A DNA stretch of 64,000 nt, taken from positions 248,001 through 312,000 of the forward strand of contig CAZKRY010000005.1 of the NCBI GenBank assembly GCA_964555355.1, read 5' to 3'. Origin of the DNA: CAIKBL01 sp964555355. GTDB taxonomy: Bacteria > Pseudomonadota > Gammaproteobacteria > Ga0077536. Shown in pieces: positions 8,656 to 17,127 of the stretch; position 1 is the stretch's first letter; every line of letters begins with the position of its first letter. Below the pieces are notes generated by a model. The model saw only the letters and a list, made by a program, of their open reading frames with translations, was not told where the DNA came from and did not search any database. The translations under genes and the position numbers were made by a program.

Positions 8656-10872
8656 GTGACGAAGCCTCAGTTCTCGATGTTGCGGCATGGCGTATTGCTG
8701 ACGTGGCTATGGTTGCTTGCGGTCACCGCCAGTCACGCGGCCGATGATCCGGTCTCGGCGGCGCAAGGCATGTTAGCGCGGCTCTCGAATCAGGCTTCCA
8801 CGCAAGAGTTCGTGCAGGTGGCGCGGGATTTCGGCAATGTGGTGGACGCCGCGCGTCAGGGCGGCGCGCCGGATTTGATTCTGGAAGAACTCAAAAAAAT
8901 CTCAAACCAAATGCGTTCGCGCAGCCAAGACCGGCTGCGTAGCGCGGAAGAAGAAGCCGGTGACGATGAAGGCGCGTTGGAGCAGATTTACGAATCATCC
9001 ACTTGGGACGATTTAAGCTTCGCGCTTGCCGCCTTTCCGTATTGGCGCTCGTGGCTCGATCTGACGCTTGCGGATCGTCCCACGCAACGCGGTAAGCGCG
9101 ACAAGCTGCTCTGGCAAGCCAAACGCGGCTTTCGATCCTCGTCAATGCAAATATTCCAGCCCAATTTGGTTTATGGCGGTTGGCTTGGCATGGGGTATAT
9201 CGCGAAAGCCGAAGGCCAAACCTCGCGCGCCACGCAGATTTTCGAGGCGCTGAAAAAAGCCTTGGCCGCGGATGCGAATCACCCGGTGTTCAAAATGGCG
9301 GACGCGGAACTCGCCCTTTTGCGCGGTGAGGCACCGCCACCGTCGGCGCTCGCGGCGGCGACCAAAGGCGGCAATGCGGCCGATGCCGAAACCGCCATCC
9401 TGCGCGCCGAGGCGTTGATGCTGCTCGATCAACACCGCAAGACCGAGAAAGGCGCGCGCGAGGCCGCCGAGCGGCTACGCAAAATTATCGATAACGGCAA
9501 AATCAACATGACCATTTTGGGCGACATGTTGAAGTATCAAGCCGAACTCGCGCGCGAAGGGTTGTCGACTTATTCTGATCTCGTGCTCGCCGAGTTGAAT
9601 TTCAATAGCCAACAATGGTTCACCGCGGTGCAGAAGTACCGCAGCTTCTTCCAAGGTGGCCCACGCGAGAAGGGCATGAATTTCGATCGCTTTCGTTATC
9701 GTTATTCGGTCGCGCTGCTCAAAAGCGATCTCAACGAAGACGCGGCGCGCGAAGCCGAAAAGTTGCTGAACAGCGGGGTTGAAGCGCCGGTGCGAAATGC
9801 CGCCACCAAGCTTGCCTACATCGCGCGCGCGCGGAACTCAGAGGTCAACACCAATGCGGCGAGTCGCGCCGCGCTCGCCACCGCGGCTAAACGCTTTGTC
9901 GCGCAAAGCCCAAGTGACGCCGACGCCGATGGCGCCAGGCTCATCCTGGCTCAGCAGTCGGGCGAATCCGGTGCGGCGCTCAAGTATCTCAACAGCGTCA
10001 AATCCACCGGCCAGTTTGCGGGCGGGGTGGAGCGCACTCGTTTCTACGTCATTGCCAAAGACTTCTCGCGTGCGGCGCAGACGGGTTCGGGCTTGGAGTC
10101 GCTCGCGCAGCAAGCAATGTCGGCGTGGGAAGATTTGCCGGCCGAAGAAAAGAAGCCACCAATGAATCAGGCGTTTTTCTTCCAATTACTGGCCGTCACC
10201 GATCCCAATCCTGCTGGGTTGTTAAAACGCCTCGAACTCGCCGAGCAGAAAACCGCAACCGCCGGGATCAATATTCGCCGGGCGTATCTATGGAGTCGTT
10301 TAAAAATCTATGAACGCATGGGCGAGCCGCAAAGGATGGTGGCGGATATCGAAGCGCGAGGCAGCACACCCGCCGAAAGTTGGATGCTCGAGCAGTACTA
10401 CCCTTTCATGCGCAAACAATCCGATGCCGCGCTGCGTGTACAAATTGCGAGCGCGCTCGAACCACAACTCAAAAAGCAACCCGAAATGGAGCGGCGCTTT
10501 CGGCTCCAGAAGATTGAAGATCTGCTGAGCTTGGGACAGGGCGATACTGCCTACAGCGAAGCGCAGCGCTTGCAAAAAGACTATCCACGCGCCGGCGATG
10601 CGTATCGGGTGCTCGCCAAGGCGGCACAGCAGACGAAGCGCTTAATCGAAGCCGATAACGCCTGGCGCATCATCACCGAGAAGGTGCCACCCAAGCAGGA
10701 CATCTGGTGGGAAGGCATGTTGAGCCGCATCGAAATTCGCGCCGGCTCAACCCGCCCGCAGGCCGCGTGTGAATTGGTGTCAACCGTCGACAAGCGCATG
10801 CCGGCTCCCAATCCGGATTACGCCGCACGTTTCGCCGCGCTCAAACAACGGGTGACCTGTCCCGGCGCATAA
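8656..10872 (+). CDS. Secreted helical-repeat (TPR-like) protein of the Exb operon
   Basis: 738 residues; GTG start one base after the VWA gene, with an in-frame ATG at 8677 as an alternative. The first part is a signal peptide (hydrophobic run VLLTWLWLLAVTASHA, cleavage before ADDP). The rest is almost wholly helical, Ala/Glu/Arg/Lys-rich, with TPR-like helical pairs such as the SRATQIFEALKKALAAD and GDTAYSEAQRLQKDYPRAG regions. No catalytic motif is seen. Its coupling to the VWA gene suggests a periplasmic scaffold that docks the VWA head to peptidoglycan, an outer-membrane protein or cargo. Not recognised as a named family; the TPR call is from helix pattern only. Confidence 0.7.
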   Translation: MTKPQFSMLRHGVLLTWLWLLAVTASHAADDPVSAAQGMLARLSNQASTQEFVQVARDFGNVVDAARQGGAPDLILEELKKISNQMRSRSQDRLRSAEEEAGDDEGALEQIYESSTWDDLSFALAAFPYWRSWLDLTLADRPTQRGKRDKLLWQAKRGFRSSSMQIFQPNLVYGGWLGMGYIAKAEGQTSRATQIFEALKKALAADANHPVFKMADAELALLRGEAPPPSALAAATKGGNAADAETAILRAEALMLLDQHRKTEKGAREAAERLRKIIDNGKINMTILGDMLKYQAELAREGLSTYSDLVLAELNFNSQQWFTAVQKYRSFFQGGPREKGMNFDRFRYRYSVALLKSDLNEDAAREAEKLLNSGVEAPVRNAATKLAYIARARNSEVNTNAASRAALATAAKRFVAQSPSDADADGARLILAQQSGESGAALKYLNSVKSTGQFAGGVERTRFYVIAKDFSRAAQTGSGLESLAQQAMSAWEDLPAEEKKPPMNQAFFFQLLAVTDPNPAGLLKRLELAEQKTATAGINIRRAYLWSRLKIYERMGEPQRMVADIEARGSTPAESWMLEQYYPFMRKQSDAALRVQIASALEPQLKKQPEMERRFRLQKIEDLLSLGQGDTAYSEAQRLQKDYPRAGDAYRVLAKAAQQTKRLIEADNAWRIITEKVPPKQDIWWEGMLSRIEIRAGSTRPQAACELVSTVDKRMPAPNPDYAARFAALKQRVTCPGA

Positions 10873-10958
10873 CGCGCGTTAGCCCGTGATCTCATGTTAA
10901 TGAATGGGTCGCCTTCATCAACTCACTACCGAGCATGGGAGTCGCATCGAAATCGAAT

Positions 10959-11064
10959 CCTCTCCCGCGCGCGGGAGAGGGTAGGGTGAGGATCTTAAAG
11001 CTGTGCCTATCGAAGCGCTGCCCCTCACCCGGCGCTACGCGCCGACCTCTCCCGGCCGGAGAGG
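10959..11064. repeat. Bipartite REP-like element, copy 1
   Basis: Two palindromes, CCTCTCCCGCGCGCGGGAG-type at 10959-10980 and CCTCTCCCGGCCGGAGAGG at 11046-11064, are joined by GTAGGGTGAGG..CTT and the sequence CCCCTCACCCGGCGCTACGC. The same two-part layout recurs at 45150 and 50725. It lies behind the helical-repeat gene and could fold into hairpins that stop transcription or protect the 3' end. Confidence 0.85.
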
Positions 11065-11128
11065 TTTTGTATTTTTGAACCATGTCACGCGCGTGGGAGT
11101 GGCAACACATTAGAACCCTCATCCGCTC

Positions 11129-11272
11129 GCGGGAGTAACGTGACATTCGAGCCCACTTACACTTGCGGGAGTAACGTGACATTCGAGCCCACTTACACTT
11201 GCGGGAGTAACGTGACATTCGAGCCCACTTACGCTTGCGGGAGTAACGTGACATTCGCGCCAACTTACACTT
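11129..11272. repeat. Four tandem copies of a 36-bp unit
   Basis: Units at 11129-11164, 11165-11200, 11201-11236 and 11237-11272 start GCGGGAGTAACGTGACATTC. Units 1 and 2 are identical; units 3 and 4 differ by one to three bases. The flanks (11093-11128 and 11273-11308) are diverged versions running into the half REP palindrome. There are no spacers. The period is a multiple of three, so long open frames appear on both strands by chance; I do not call genes here. No gene was found in the rest of 10873-11411. Confidence 0.93.
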
Positions 11273-11295
11273 GCGGGAGTGGCAACCCATTCGAA

Positions 11296-11334
11296 CCCTC
11301 TCCCGCTCGCGGGAGAGGGTAGGGTGAGGGTCTT
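11296..11334. repeat. Half REP-like element
   Basis: The palindrome CCCTCTCCCGCTCGCGGGAG plus AGGGTAGGGTGAGGGTCTT tail, matching the left half of the bipartite element. It lies about 80 bases before the acyl-CoA ligase start. Confidence 0.85.
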
Positions 11335-11411
11335 CGCGTCTGCCGATTACCCACCGCGCGTGGTTTGATTATCATCCCTACATTCCCTACCTATTCGATT
11401 CGAGGCCCCCG

Positions 11412-12974
11412 GTGCGAGTAATTGATTTTTTTGACAAGGCGGTCGCGGCAGCGCCCGAGCGCGTTGCGTTTATTGCCGACGAAGCGCGTTACACCTATCG
11501 TGATTTCCAGTCGTACGCGACGCGGATCGCCTGCGGGATCGTTGAACGGGGTTTAACCGAGGCCGGCCGGATTGCCGTGTATTCACCAAACGATGTCGAC
11601 GCCTTTGCCTGCGTGCTTGCGAGTTTCCGCGCCAATGCGACGTGGGTTCCCATCAATGCGCGTAACGCACTCGAGGCGAACATCGATTTCATGAATTTAA
11701 CCGAATGCGAATGGCTGTTTTACCACAGCACATTCGCCGGTAACGTGGCGAAAATTCGCGCCGAGGTTCCCACCCTGAAGCATTTGGTATGTATTGACGC
11801 TTGCGATCGCGAGATCGCGTCGCTCGAAGCGTTCATGCAGGCCACCACACTCACGGCAATTCCGGATATTCACTACGACCCACACCGCATGGCGACCATT
11901 CTCGGCACCGGCGGCACCACCGGCCGTTCTAAGGGCATTATGTGGGACAACCTCACGTGGGCGACGTTGATCGCCGAAACCGGCTTATCGATTGGCCTGA
12001 GTCCGCAGCCGCCGGTCCATCTCTGTGTCGCACCGATGACGCACGCGGCCGGGATCCTGACGTTCATGTTGACTCCGCAAGCACCGACCAATGTCGTGCT
12101 CGATAAAATTGAGCCATTGGAAATCATGCAAGCGATCGAGCGGCATCGGGTGACACATCTTTTTTTACCGCCCACCGCGCTCTATGCGATGCTCGCACAC
12201 CCGCGTGTACGGGAGTTCGATTATTCGTCGCTGACGCATTTCTTGATTGCTGCCTCGCCCGTCGCCCCGGATAAGTTAGCCGAGGCCGTGCAGATTTTTG
12301 GGCCTTGTATGTGCCAGTGTTACGGGCAGGTTGAAGCGCCGATGCTCATCACCTATCTCCCGCCTGCCGAACTCGCCGCCGCGGTTCACGAGCCGGCATT
12401 GCGTCACCGCTTAAAAAGTTGCGGTAAACCTTGCAGCCTAAGTTTGATGGGCATCATGGATGACGATGGGCGACTACTGCCGCGCGGCGAGCGCGGCGAA
12501 GTCGTCGTGCGCGGGTCATTGGTGGCACCGTGCTATTACAAGAACCCGCAGGGCACGGCCGAGGCGCATCAATTCGGTTGGCACCACACCGGCGATGTCG
12601 CGTATTGGGATGAAGACGGCTATGTGTACATCGTCGATCGCAAGAAAGACATGATCATCACCGGCGGCTTCAATGTGTTTTCAGCGGAAGTCGAAGCCGC
12701 CATCAATGGGCATCCGGCAGTGGAGAATTGCGCGGTTATTGGCGTGCCCGATGCCAAATGGGGTGAGGCAGTGACCGCGATTGTCTTGTTGCGTCCAGGT
12801 AAGACGGCCACCGATATCGAAATCGTCGAGTTTGCAAAGCAGCGGCTCGGCGGCGTTAAAGCACCCAAGAACGTCGAATTTTGGCCGGAGCTGCCGCGCT
12901 CGCCAGTGGGCAAAGTACTGAAAACCGAAATTCGTAAGAAGTTTTGGGCCAACGCCGAACGCGCCGTCAATTAG
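11412..12974 (+). CDS. Acyl-CoA synthetase/ligase (AMP-binding family)
   Basis: 520 residues, GTG start. It activates a carboxylic acid with ATP and joins it to CoA through an acyl-adenylate. Core motifs are all present: phosphate loop GTGGTTGRSKG (165-175), YGQVE (304-308), TGD (393-395), the hinge-region IVDRKKDMIITGG (407-419) and the C-terminal catalytic lysine in PVGKVLK (K501). The length fits the medium/long-chain and fadD13-like ligases; the substrate cannot be read from the sequence. It lies downstream of the envelope operon and seven bases before a CobW-type gene. With thiolase, CaiB and acyl-CoA dehydrogenase genes elsewhere in the window it fits a CoA-based breakdown of a hydrophobic acid. 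Confidence 0.9.
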   Translation: MRVIDFFDKAVAAAPERVAFIADEARYTYRDFQSYATRIACGIVERGLTEAGRIAVYSPNDVDAFACVLASFRANATWVPINARNALEANIDFMNLTECEWLFYHSTFAGNVAKIRAEVPTLKHLVCIDACDREIASLEAFMQATTLTAIPDIHYDPHRMATILGTGGTTGRSKGIMWDNLTWATLIAETGLSIGLSPQPPVHLCVAPMTHAAGILTFMLTPQAPTNVVLDKIEPLEIMQAIERHRVTHLFLPPTALYAMLAHPRVREFDYSSLTHFLIAASPVAPDKLAEAVQIFGPCMCQCYGQVEAPMLITYLPPAELAAAVHEPALRHRLKSCGKPCSLSLMGIMDDDGRLLPRGERGEVVVRGSLVAPCYYKNPQGTAEAHQFGWHHTGDVAYWDEDGYVYIVDRKKDMIITGGFNVFSAEVEAAINGHPAVENCAVIGVPDAKWGEAVTAIVLLRPGKTATDIEIVEFAKQRLGGVKAPKNVEFWPELPRSPVGKVLKTEIRKKFWANAERAVN

Positions 12975-12981
12975 CCACCGC

Positions 12982-13965
12982 GTGCCACTAACCCCCGTCG
13001 GCATTCTTACCGGTTTTTTGGGCAGCGGTAAAACCACTGTCTTGAGCCGTCTGCTGCCGCGCCCGGAGTTTGCGGACACGGTGGTGGTCATCAATGAGTT
13101 TGGCGAAGTCAGCATCGATCATCTGATCGTCGCGCATTTGAGCGAATCGATTGTCGAACTGCGTAACGGCTGTCTGTGCTGCACGGTGCGCGGAGACTTG
13201 ATCATGACGCTGCGCGATTTGCATCGCCAACGTCAACTCGGCGAAATTCGTCGCTTCAATCGTGTGCTGATTGAAACCAGTGGCCTCGCCGAGCCAGTGC
13301 CGTTGTTGCACACGCTGATGGCGAACCCGCCGCTTCAAAAGGCATTCGCGATCGATAGCCTCGTCACCGTGGTCGATGCCGAGCATGCGACGGCCACCGT
13401 CGCGCAACATCATGCGGCGGCCGATCAAATCGCCCTTGCGGATCTGATTCTGTTGAGCAAAACCGATCTCGCCGACACCTCACAGGTATCCGAGACGCGC
13501 CGGCTCATTAAGACCCTTAATGTACATGCCGAAATTCGTGAATCCACGAATGACGCTTTGCAGCAGATATTCGGCGAGTCGCGTTTCAATCCAGAACCGC
13601 TCGACGCCGCACTGCGGCATTGGTTAGAACATCACGAACACAGCGCGGAACTTACTACTCATTCACACGGTTATGTTCAACACGTCATTCGTTATTCAGG
13701 CGAGATTAGCTTGGCCGGCCTTACAGTTTTTTTGAACCAAGCCGTGAATACCCAAAAGGAAGGGCTCCTGCGTATCAAAGGGATTGCGAGCGTGCGCGAT
13801 AAACGTGGCAAAACCGTCGTTGTGCACGGCGTGCAGAACAAGTTTTACCCGGTACAATGGCTTTCAGAATGGTCCGATAGTGAGCCGAGTTGCAGACTGG
13901 TTTTCATCGGCCGTGACCTAGATGTGCAGTGGCTCGAAGAACGATTCCGGTCGTTGTGCGTCTAA
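12982..13965 (+). CDS. CobW/COG0523 family metal-linked GTPase
   Basis: 327 residues, GTG start seven bases after the ligase. Walker A is GFLGSGKTT (11-19), the metal-binding signature CLCC (64-67) is intact and SKTD serves as the guanine-recognition motif. The C-terminal CobW domain (about 215-325) is present. COG0523 proteins insert or allocate metals, often zinc, to client enzymes. No Zur-type site was seen upstream and the gene is coupled to the ligase rather than to the zinc group at 38-41 kb, so its client may belong to this local pathway. Close to the YjiA subgroup in size. Confidence 0.88.
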   Translation: MPLTPVGILTGFLGSGKTTVLSRLLPRPEFADTVVVINEFGEVSIDHLIVAHLSESIVELRNGCLCCTVRGDLIMTLRDLHRQRQLGEIRRFNRVLIETSGLAEPVPLLHTLMANPPLQKAFAIDSLVTVVDAEHATATVAQHHAAADQIALADLILLSKTDLADTSQVSETRRLIKTLNVHAEIRESTNDALQQIFGESRFNPEPLDAALRHWLEHHEHSAELTTHSHGYVQHVIRYSGEISLAGLTVFLNQAVNTQKEGLLRIKGIASVRDKRGKTVVVHGVQNKFYPVQWLSEWSDSEPSCRLVFIGRDLDVQWLEERFRSLCV

Positions 13966-13988
13966 TTCGACATTAACGGAGAAGCATC

Positions 13989-15368
13989 ATGCGGATTCGC
14001 AAATACGACTTTAACTACAGCCGGCGACATTTTTTGAAACAGACTGCCAATGGTGTATTGGCGGCAGGCGTATTCGGCAGCGTGTGGGACGCCGTGGCGC
14101 AAAACGGCACGTTCGAGAAGGTATATCCGGACGAATTGCTGTCGATTGAGATGTACACCAAGGGCAAGATGAAGCCAGGCGATATCATCGATGTGAACAA
14201 TGTCGATGACATTCAGGACTTACTCGATCCGATCAAATACACCCAGATCAAACAGATGGGGCGCAAGCTGCAACTGGTCGAGTCGGTCAAGGACATGACC
14301 CGCCTAAGTCCGATCGATTACATCCAAGCGACGTTGAGCAACAAAGGCCAGGCGATGCTCGACGAAGTGGGCAACTGTTACACCAAAGAAGGCAAGCCGT
14401 GGATCGGCGGTTGCCCATTCCCGGAGCCGCAATCAGCCATCGAAGTATTCGTCCCGATTACGCTCTCGTGGGGACGTCATGATATTTCTTTCTACACCAT
14501 CAAAGACTGGGAAATCAGCGATAACGGTGAGGTTACCCATCATTACGAAGTAGCCTGGTGCGAATATGCCGCCGTCGGCCGTGTGAGCATTGATCCCAAA
14601 CCGTATTTGCCGGGTTCGGAAGACAAGCTGCGTTATCAGTCGGTGTTCTTCACTTATCCGAATGACGCGAAGGGCACCTCGTTTTTGAACATTTGGGAAT
14701 ACGACCAACGCAAGTTTCCGGAGCTGATGGGCTTCTTACCGGCGTTTAAACGTGTGCGTCGCTTCCCGTCGAGCCAACGATTCGAGCCTTTGATTCCGGG
14801 CACGACACTTTATTTGTCGGATGCGTGGACAGCGGGAGATCCGTACCTCACCTGGGGCAATTACAAAATTGTCGGGCGCGGTCCGTTCCTCTCCGGCTTG
14901 TCGCAAAACTGGCCGAGCACGAGCGATAACTGGGAAGGCGGCGTTCATGGCGGCCCGAATGGCATTACGTTTTGGGACACCAAGGTCGAACTCATTCCGG
15001 AAGTTATCGTCGTCGAAGCGGAACCCACGGGTTATCCGCGTGCGCCGATCGCGAAGAAGCGCGTATGGTTCGATGCGCGCACGTTGCTACCGGTCAATAT
15101 GGTGACCTACGATCGACGCGGCGAACCGTTCAAATCCTTCGATGGCTGTTATTCGGTGTACGAAGACGGCGGCAACGTCGTCAAGGATTTCGACGGACGT
15201 CCGTACTGGTCTTGGGTCAACGTGCACGCGCACGATATTCAAAGCAACCGCATGACGCGCTTGGCGCAGGTCAAAGAAATTGGCGGCGGCTACACCATGC
15301 GGGTGAACGACGAGACGATGTTCGAGCAGTACCTGACAGAAGCGGCGATTCGGCGATTGGGGACGTAA
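13989..15368 (+). CDS. DUF1329 protein with Tat signal
   Basis: 459 residues, ATG after GGAGAAGC. The N-terminus carries a twin-arginine signal, SRRHFLK (11-17), then a hydrophobic segment and cleavage near AVAQ, so it is exported folded. The body matches DUF1329 (LolA/LppX-like fold family): features include the KRVRRFPSSQRFEP segment and a C-terminal part with KKRVWFDARTLLPVNMVTYDRRGEP. DUF1329 is the habitual partner of DUF1302; here it is 8.3 kb away, with the Exb/VWA operon, ligase and CobW genes between. The likely role is periplasmic carriage of a hydrophobic ligand, by analogy to LolA-like folds. Confidence 0.85.
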   Translation: MRIRKYDFNYSRRHFLKQTANGVLAAGVFGSVWDAVAQNGTFEKVYPDELLSIEMYTKGKMKPGDIIDVNNVDDIQDLLDPIKYTQIKQMGRKLQLVESVKDMTRLSPIDYIQATLSNKGQAMLDEVGNCYTKEGKPWIGGCPFPEPQSAIEVFVPITLSWGRHDISFYTIKDWEISDNGEVTHHYEVAWCEYAAVGRVSIDPKPYLPGSEDKLRYQSVFFTYPNDAKGTSFLNIWEYDQRKFPELMGFLPAFKRVRRFPSSQRFEPLIPGTTLYLSDAWTAGDPYLTWGNYKIVGRGPFLSGLSQNWPSTSDNWEGGVHGGPNGITFWDTKVELIPEVIVVEAEPTGYPRAPIAKKRVWFDARTLLPVNMVTYDRRGEPFKSFDGCYSVYEDGGNVVKDFDGRPYWSWVNVHAHDIQSNRMTRLAQVKEIGGGYTMRVNDETMFEQYLTEAAIRRLGT

Positions 15369-15424
15369 GGAACGCGCACGGGCGCAGGGTGAAGCTTAAA
15401 TCCCCTGCCGCGGTTTCACGTAAC

Positions 15425-15703
15425 CCCTCACCCGGCGCGACGCGCCGGCCTCTCCCCCTGGAGAGGCGGAGAGAAACCCTCTCCTGCTGGAGAGGCGAAG
15501 AGAAACCCTCTCCTGCTGGAGAGGCGAAGAGAAACCCTCTCCTGCTGGAGAGGNNNNNNNNNNNNNNNNNNNNNNNNNNNNNNNNNNNNNNNNNNNNNNN
15601 NNNNNNNNNNNNNNNNNNNNNNNNNNNNNNNNNNNNNNNNNNNNNNNNNNNNNCGAAGAGAAACCCTCTCCCGTGCGCGGGAGAGGGTAGGGTGAGGGTC
15701 TTC
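15425..15703. repeat. REP-like element with 29-bp tandem expansion and assembly gap
   Basis: Starts with CCCTCACCCGGCGCGACGCG and a CTCTCC...GGAGAG palindrome, then a 29-bp unit (GAAGAGAAACCCTCTCCTGC...) repeated about three times up to the gap at 15554; a last unit follows the gap and runs into a CCCTCTCCCGTGCGCGGGAG half element ending near 15703. Collapsed tandem units probably broke the assembly here. No gene is present between the DUF1329 and thiolase genes. Confidence 0.88.
15554..15653. other. Assembly gap, 100 N
   Basis: Exactly 100 N, the usual placeholder for a gap of unknown size. True length and content cannot be known; flanking sequence implies more 29-bp units. Gene order across this point depends on scaffolding. 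Confidence 0.99.
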
Positions 15704-15708
15704 CCGCC

Positions 15709-16944
15709 TCACCCCACAATCGTCACCGCCACCACCGCTTCCTCCACTCCAATCACGCCACCGCCGTTTTGCGCCAAACCAATTCGCGCATTATCAACCT
15801 GCCGCCCACCGGCTTCTCCACGAAGCTGAGTGACCAATTCGTAAATTTGCCCAAGGCCCGTCGCACCGATCGGATGCCCCTTGGACTCGAGTCCACCCGA
15901 TGGATTAACCGGTAAACGACCGCCGATGGTCAGCTCACCGCGTTCGGCGGCTGGGCCCGCGCCGCCGAGCGGCGTGAGTTGCAGCGCTTCCACTTCGATA
16001 ATTTCACCCATCGCCGTCGCATCGTGGACTTCGGCGACCGAAATGTCGTTCGGCCCAAGGCCGGCCTGCGCATAGGCCCGCTCGGCCCCTAGGCGCGTCG
16101 CGTGTTTGGTGTACTCCTGCGGCGCGCGTTGACTACCCGTTTGCAGGATCGATGCGAGCACGCGCTTGGTACGTGCCTGGTTCGCGTTTAAGCGCTTCAA
16201 ACCTGCCGCATTGCAGACGATGGCAGCCGCGGCGCCGTCGCTCACCGGCGAGCACATCGGCAAGGTCAGTGGATAGGTAATGGGCTGCGCAGCGAGGACT
16301 TCGTCCACGGTAAACGGTCGTTGATACTGCGAGAGCGGATTATGTGTCGAGTGTCGGTGGTTCTTGGCGGCGACTGAGGCAATCTGGCGCTGTGTGGTGC
16401 CGAAGGTTTTCATGTGCAAGCGCGAAAAGCCGGCGTACACATCCATGAAAACGCTATACGGGCGATCAGAAGTGGTGCCGGGCGGCGGTTCGATGCCATC
16501 GCCCATACTGACCAGTACGTCGCGGTTGTAGTCCACGTTGTGCACATCCCACGCACCATCAAAGGCGCTGAACATCCGTGCCTTATCGAGTGAGTACATT
16601 TTTTCAACACCGATGGCGAGCGCGATATCGACCGCACCGGCTTTGACGTAATTAACCGCTAGATGAAACGCGGTGCTCGCCGTGGCGCAGGCGTTCTCCA
16701 CATTAATCACCGGGATCCGTTCGAGTCCACAGGCGCGCAGCGCGATCTCGCCTCGCACCATGTCCTGACCTTCCATATGGCCTTGAACACAATTCCCGAA
16801 GAAGGCCGCCTGAATATCACTTGCCTGGCAACCGGCGTCGCGCAGCACCCCTTCCAATGCTTCCTGAGTCATCGATTTCATGGACTTATCGAGGTGTTTG
16901 CCAAAGTGCGTCATGCTGACGCCGGCGATGAAGATGTCGGTCAT
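15709..16944 (-). CDS. Thiolase (SCP-x/acetyl-CoA acetyltransferase type)
   Basis: 411 residues. The nucleophilic cysteine is Cys86 in NVENACATAS and the catalytic His357 lies in ESKGHPIGATG. The late motif reads AQNGGG rather than the Cys-Gly-Gly of classical FadA/AtoB thiolases, which places it in the SCP-x-like group acting on branched or bulky substrates such as sterol side chains. No DUF35 partner gene is next to it, although many such thiolases have one. It is transcribed against the preceding DUF1329 gene and away from the flavoprotein gene at 17128. Confidence 0.88.
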   Translation of the reverse strand: MTDIFIAGVSMTHFGKHLDKSMKSMTQEALEGVLRDAGCQASDIQAAFFGNCVQGHMEGQDMVRGEIALRACGLERIPVINVENACATASTAFHLAVNYVKAGAVDIALAIGVEKMYSLDKARMFSAFDGAWDVHNVDYNRDVLVSMGDGIEPPPGTTSDRPYSVFMDVYAGFSRLHMKTFGTTQRQIASVAAKNHRHSTHNPLSQYQRPFTVDEVLAAQPITYPLTLPMCSPVSDGAAAAIVCNAAGLKRLNANQARTKRVLASILQTGSQRAPQEYTKHATRLGAERAYAQAGLGPNDISVAEVHDATAMGEIIEVEALQLTPLGGAGPAAERGELTIGGRLPVNPSGGLESKGHPIGATGLGQIYELVTQLRGEAGGRQVDNARIGLAQNGGGVIGVEEAVVAVTIVG

Positions 16945-17127
16945 CGGGGTTGCTCGCTGTTACATTGTCGACTCGGGCATGATAGCGGTGGCCATGGCGC
17001 CGGTCGATCTAGACGACGCGATTCGGAGAAAGGATCCGGCCGCGTAGGGGATCGCTCGCCCGTATTTGAAAAGGTAAAGTCGATGCTTTAGCTTGGCACG
17101 GCAAGCCAGGAGAATTTTTTTGCATTC

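Noticed and set aside
5898..10872. Zorya-type anti-phage defence system
   Set aside because: There is an ExbB/ExbD stator, but no ZorB OmpA-type peptidoglycan-binding domain, no long ZorA tail and no helicase or nuclease genes.
11129..11272. Possible CRISPR array with 36-bp repeats
   Set aside because: The units are directly adjacent with no spacers and grade into the REP-like palindromes at both ends.
10892..11322. Open frames on both strands across the 36-bp repeat (repetitive Cys/Arg- or Thr-rich peptides)
   Set aside because: The period is a multiple of three, so stop-free frames arise by chance; no ribosome site or non-repeat sequence supports them.
14972..15829. Frame running through the DUF1329 end and the N gap
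   Set aside because: Alternative frame of DUF1329 followed by repeat and unknown bases; no family features.
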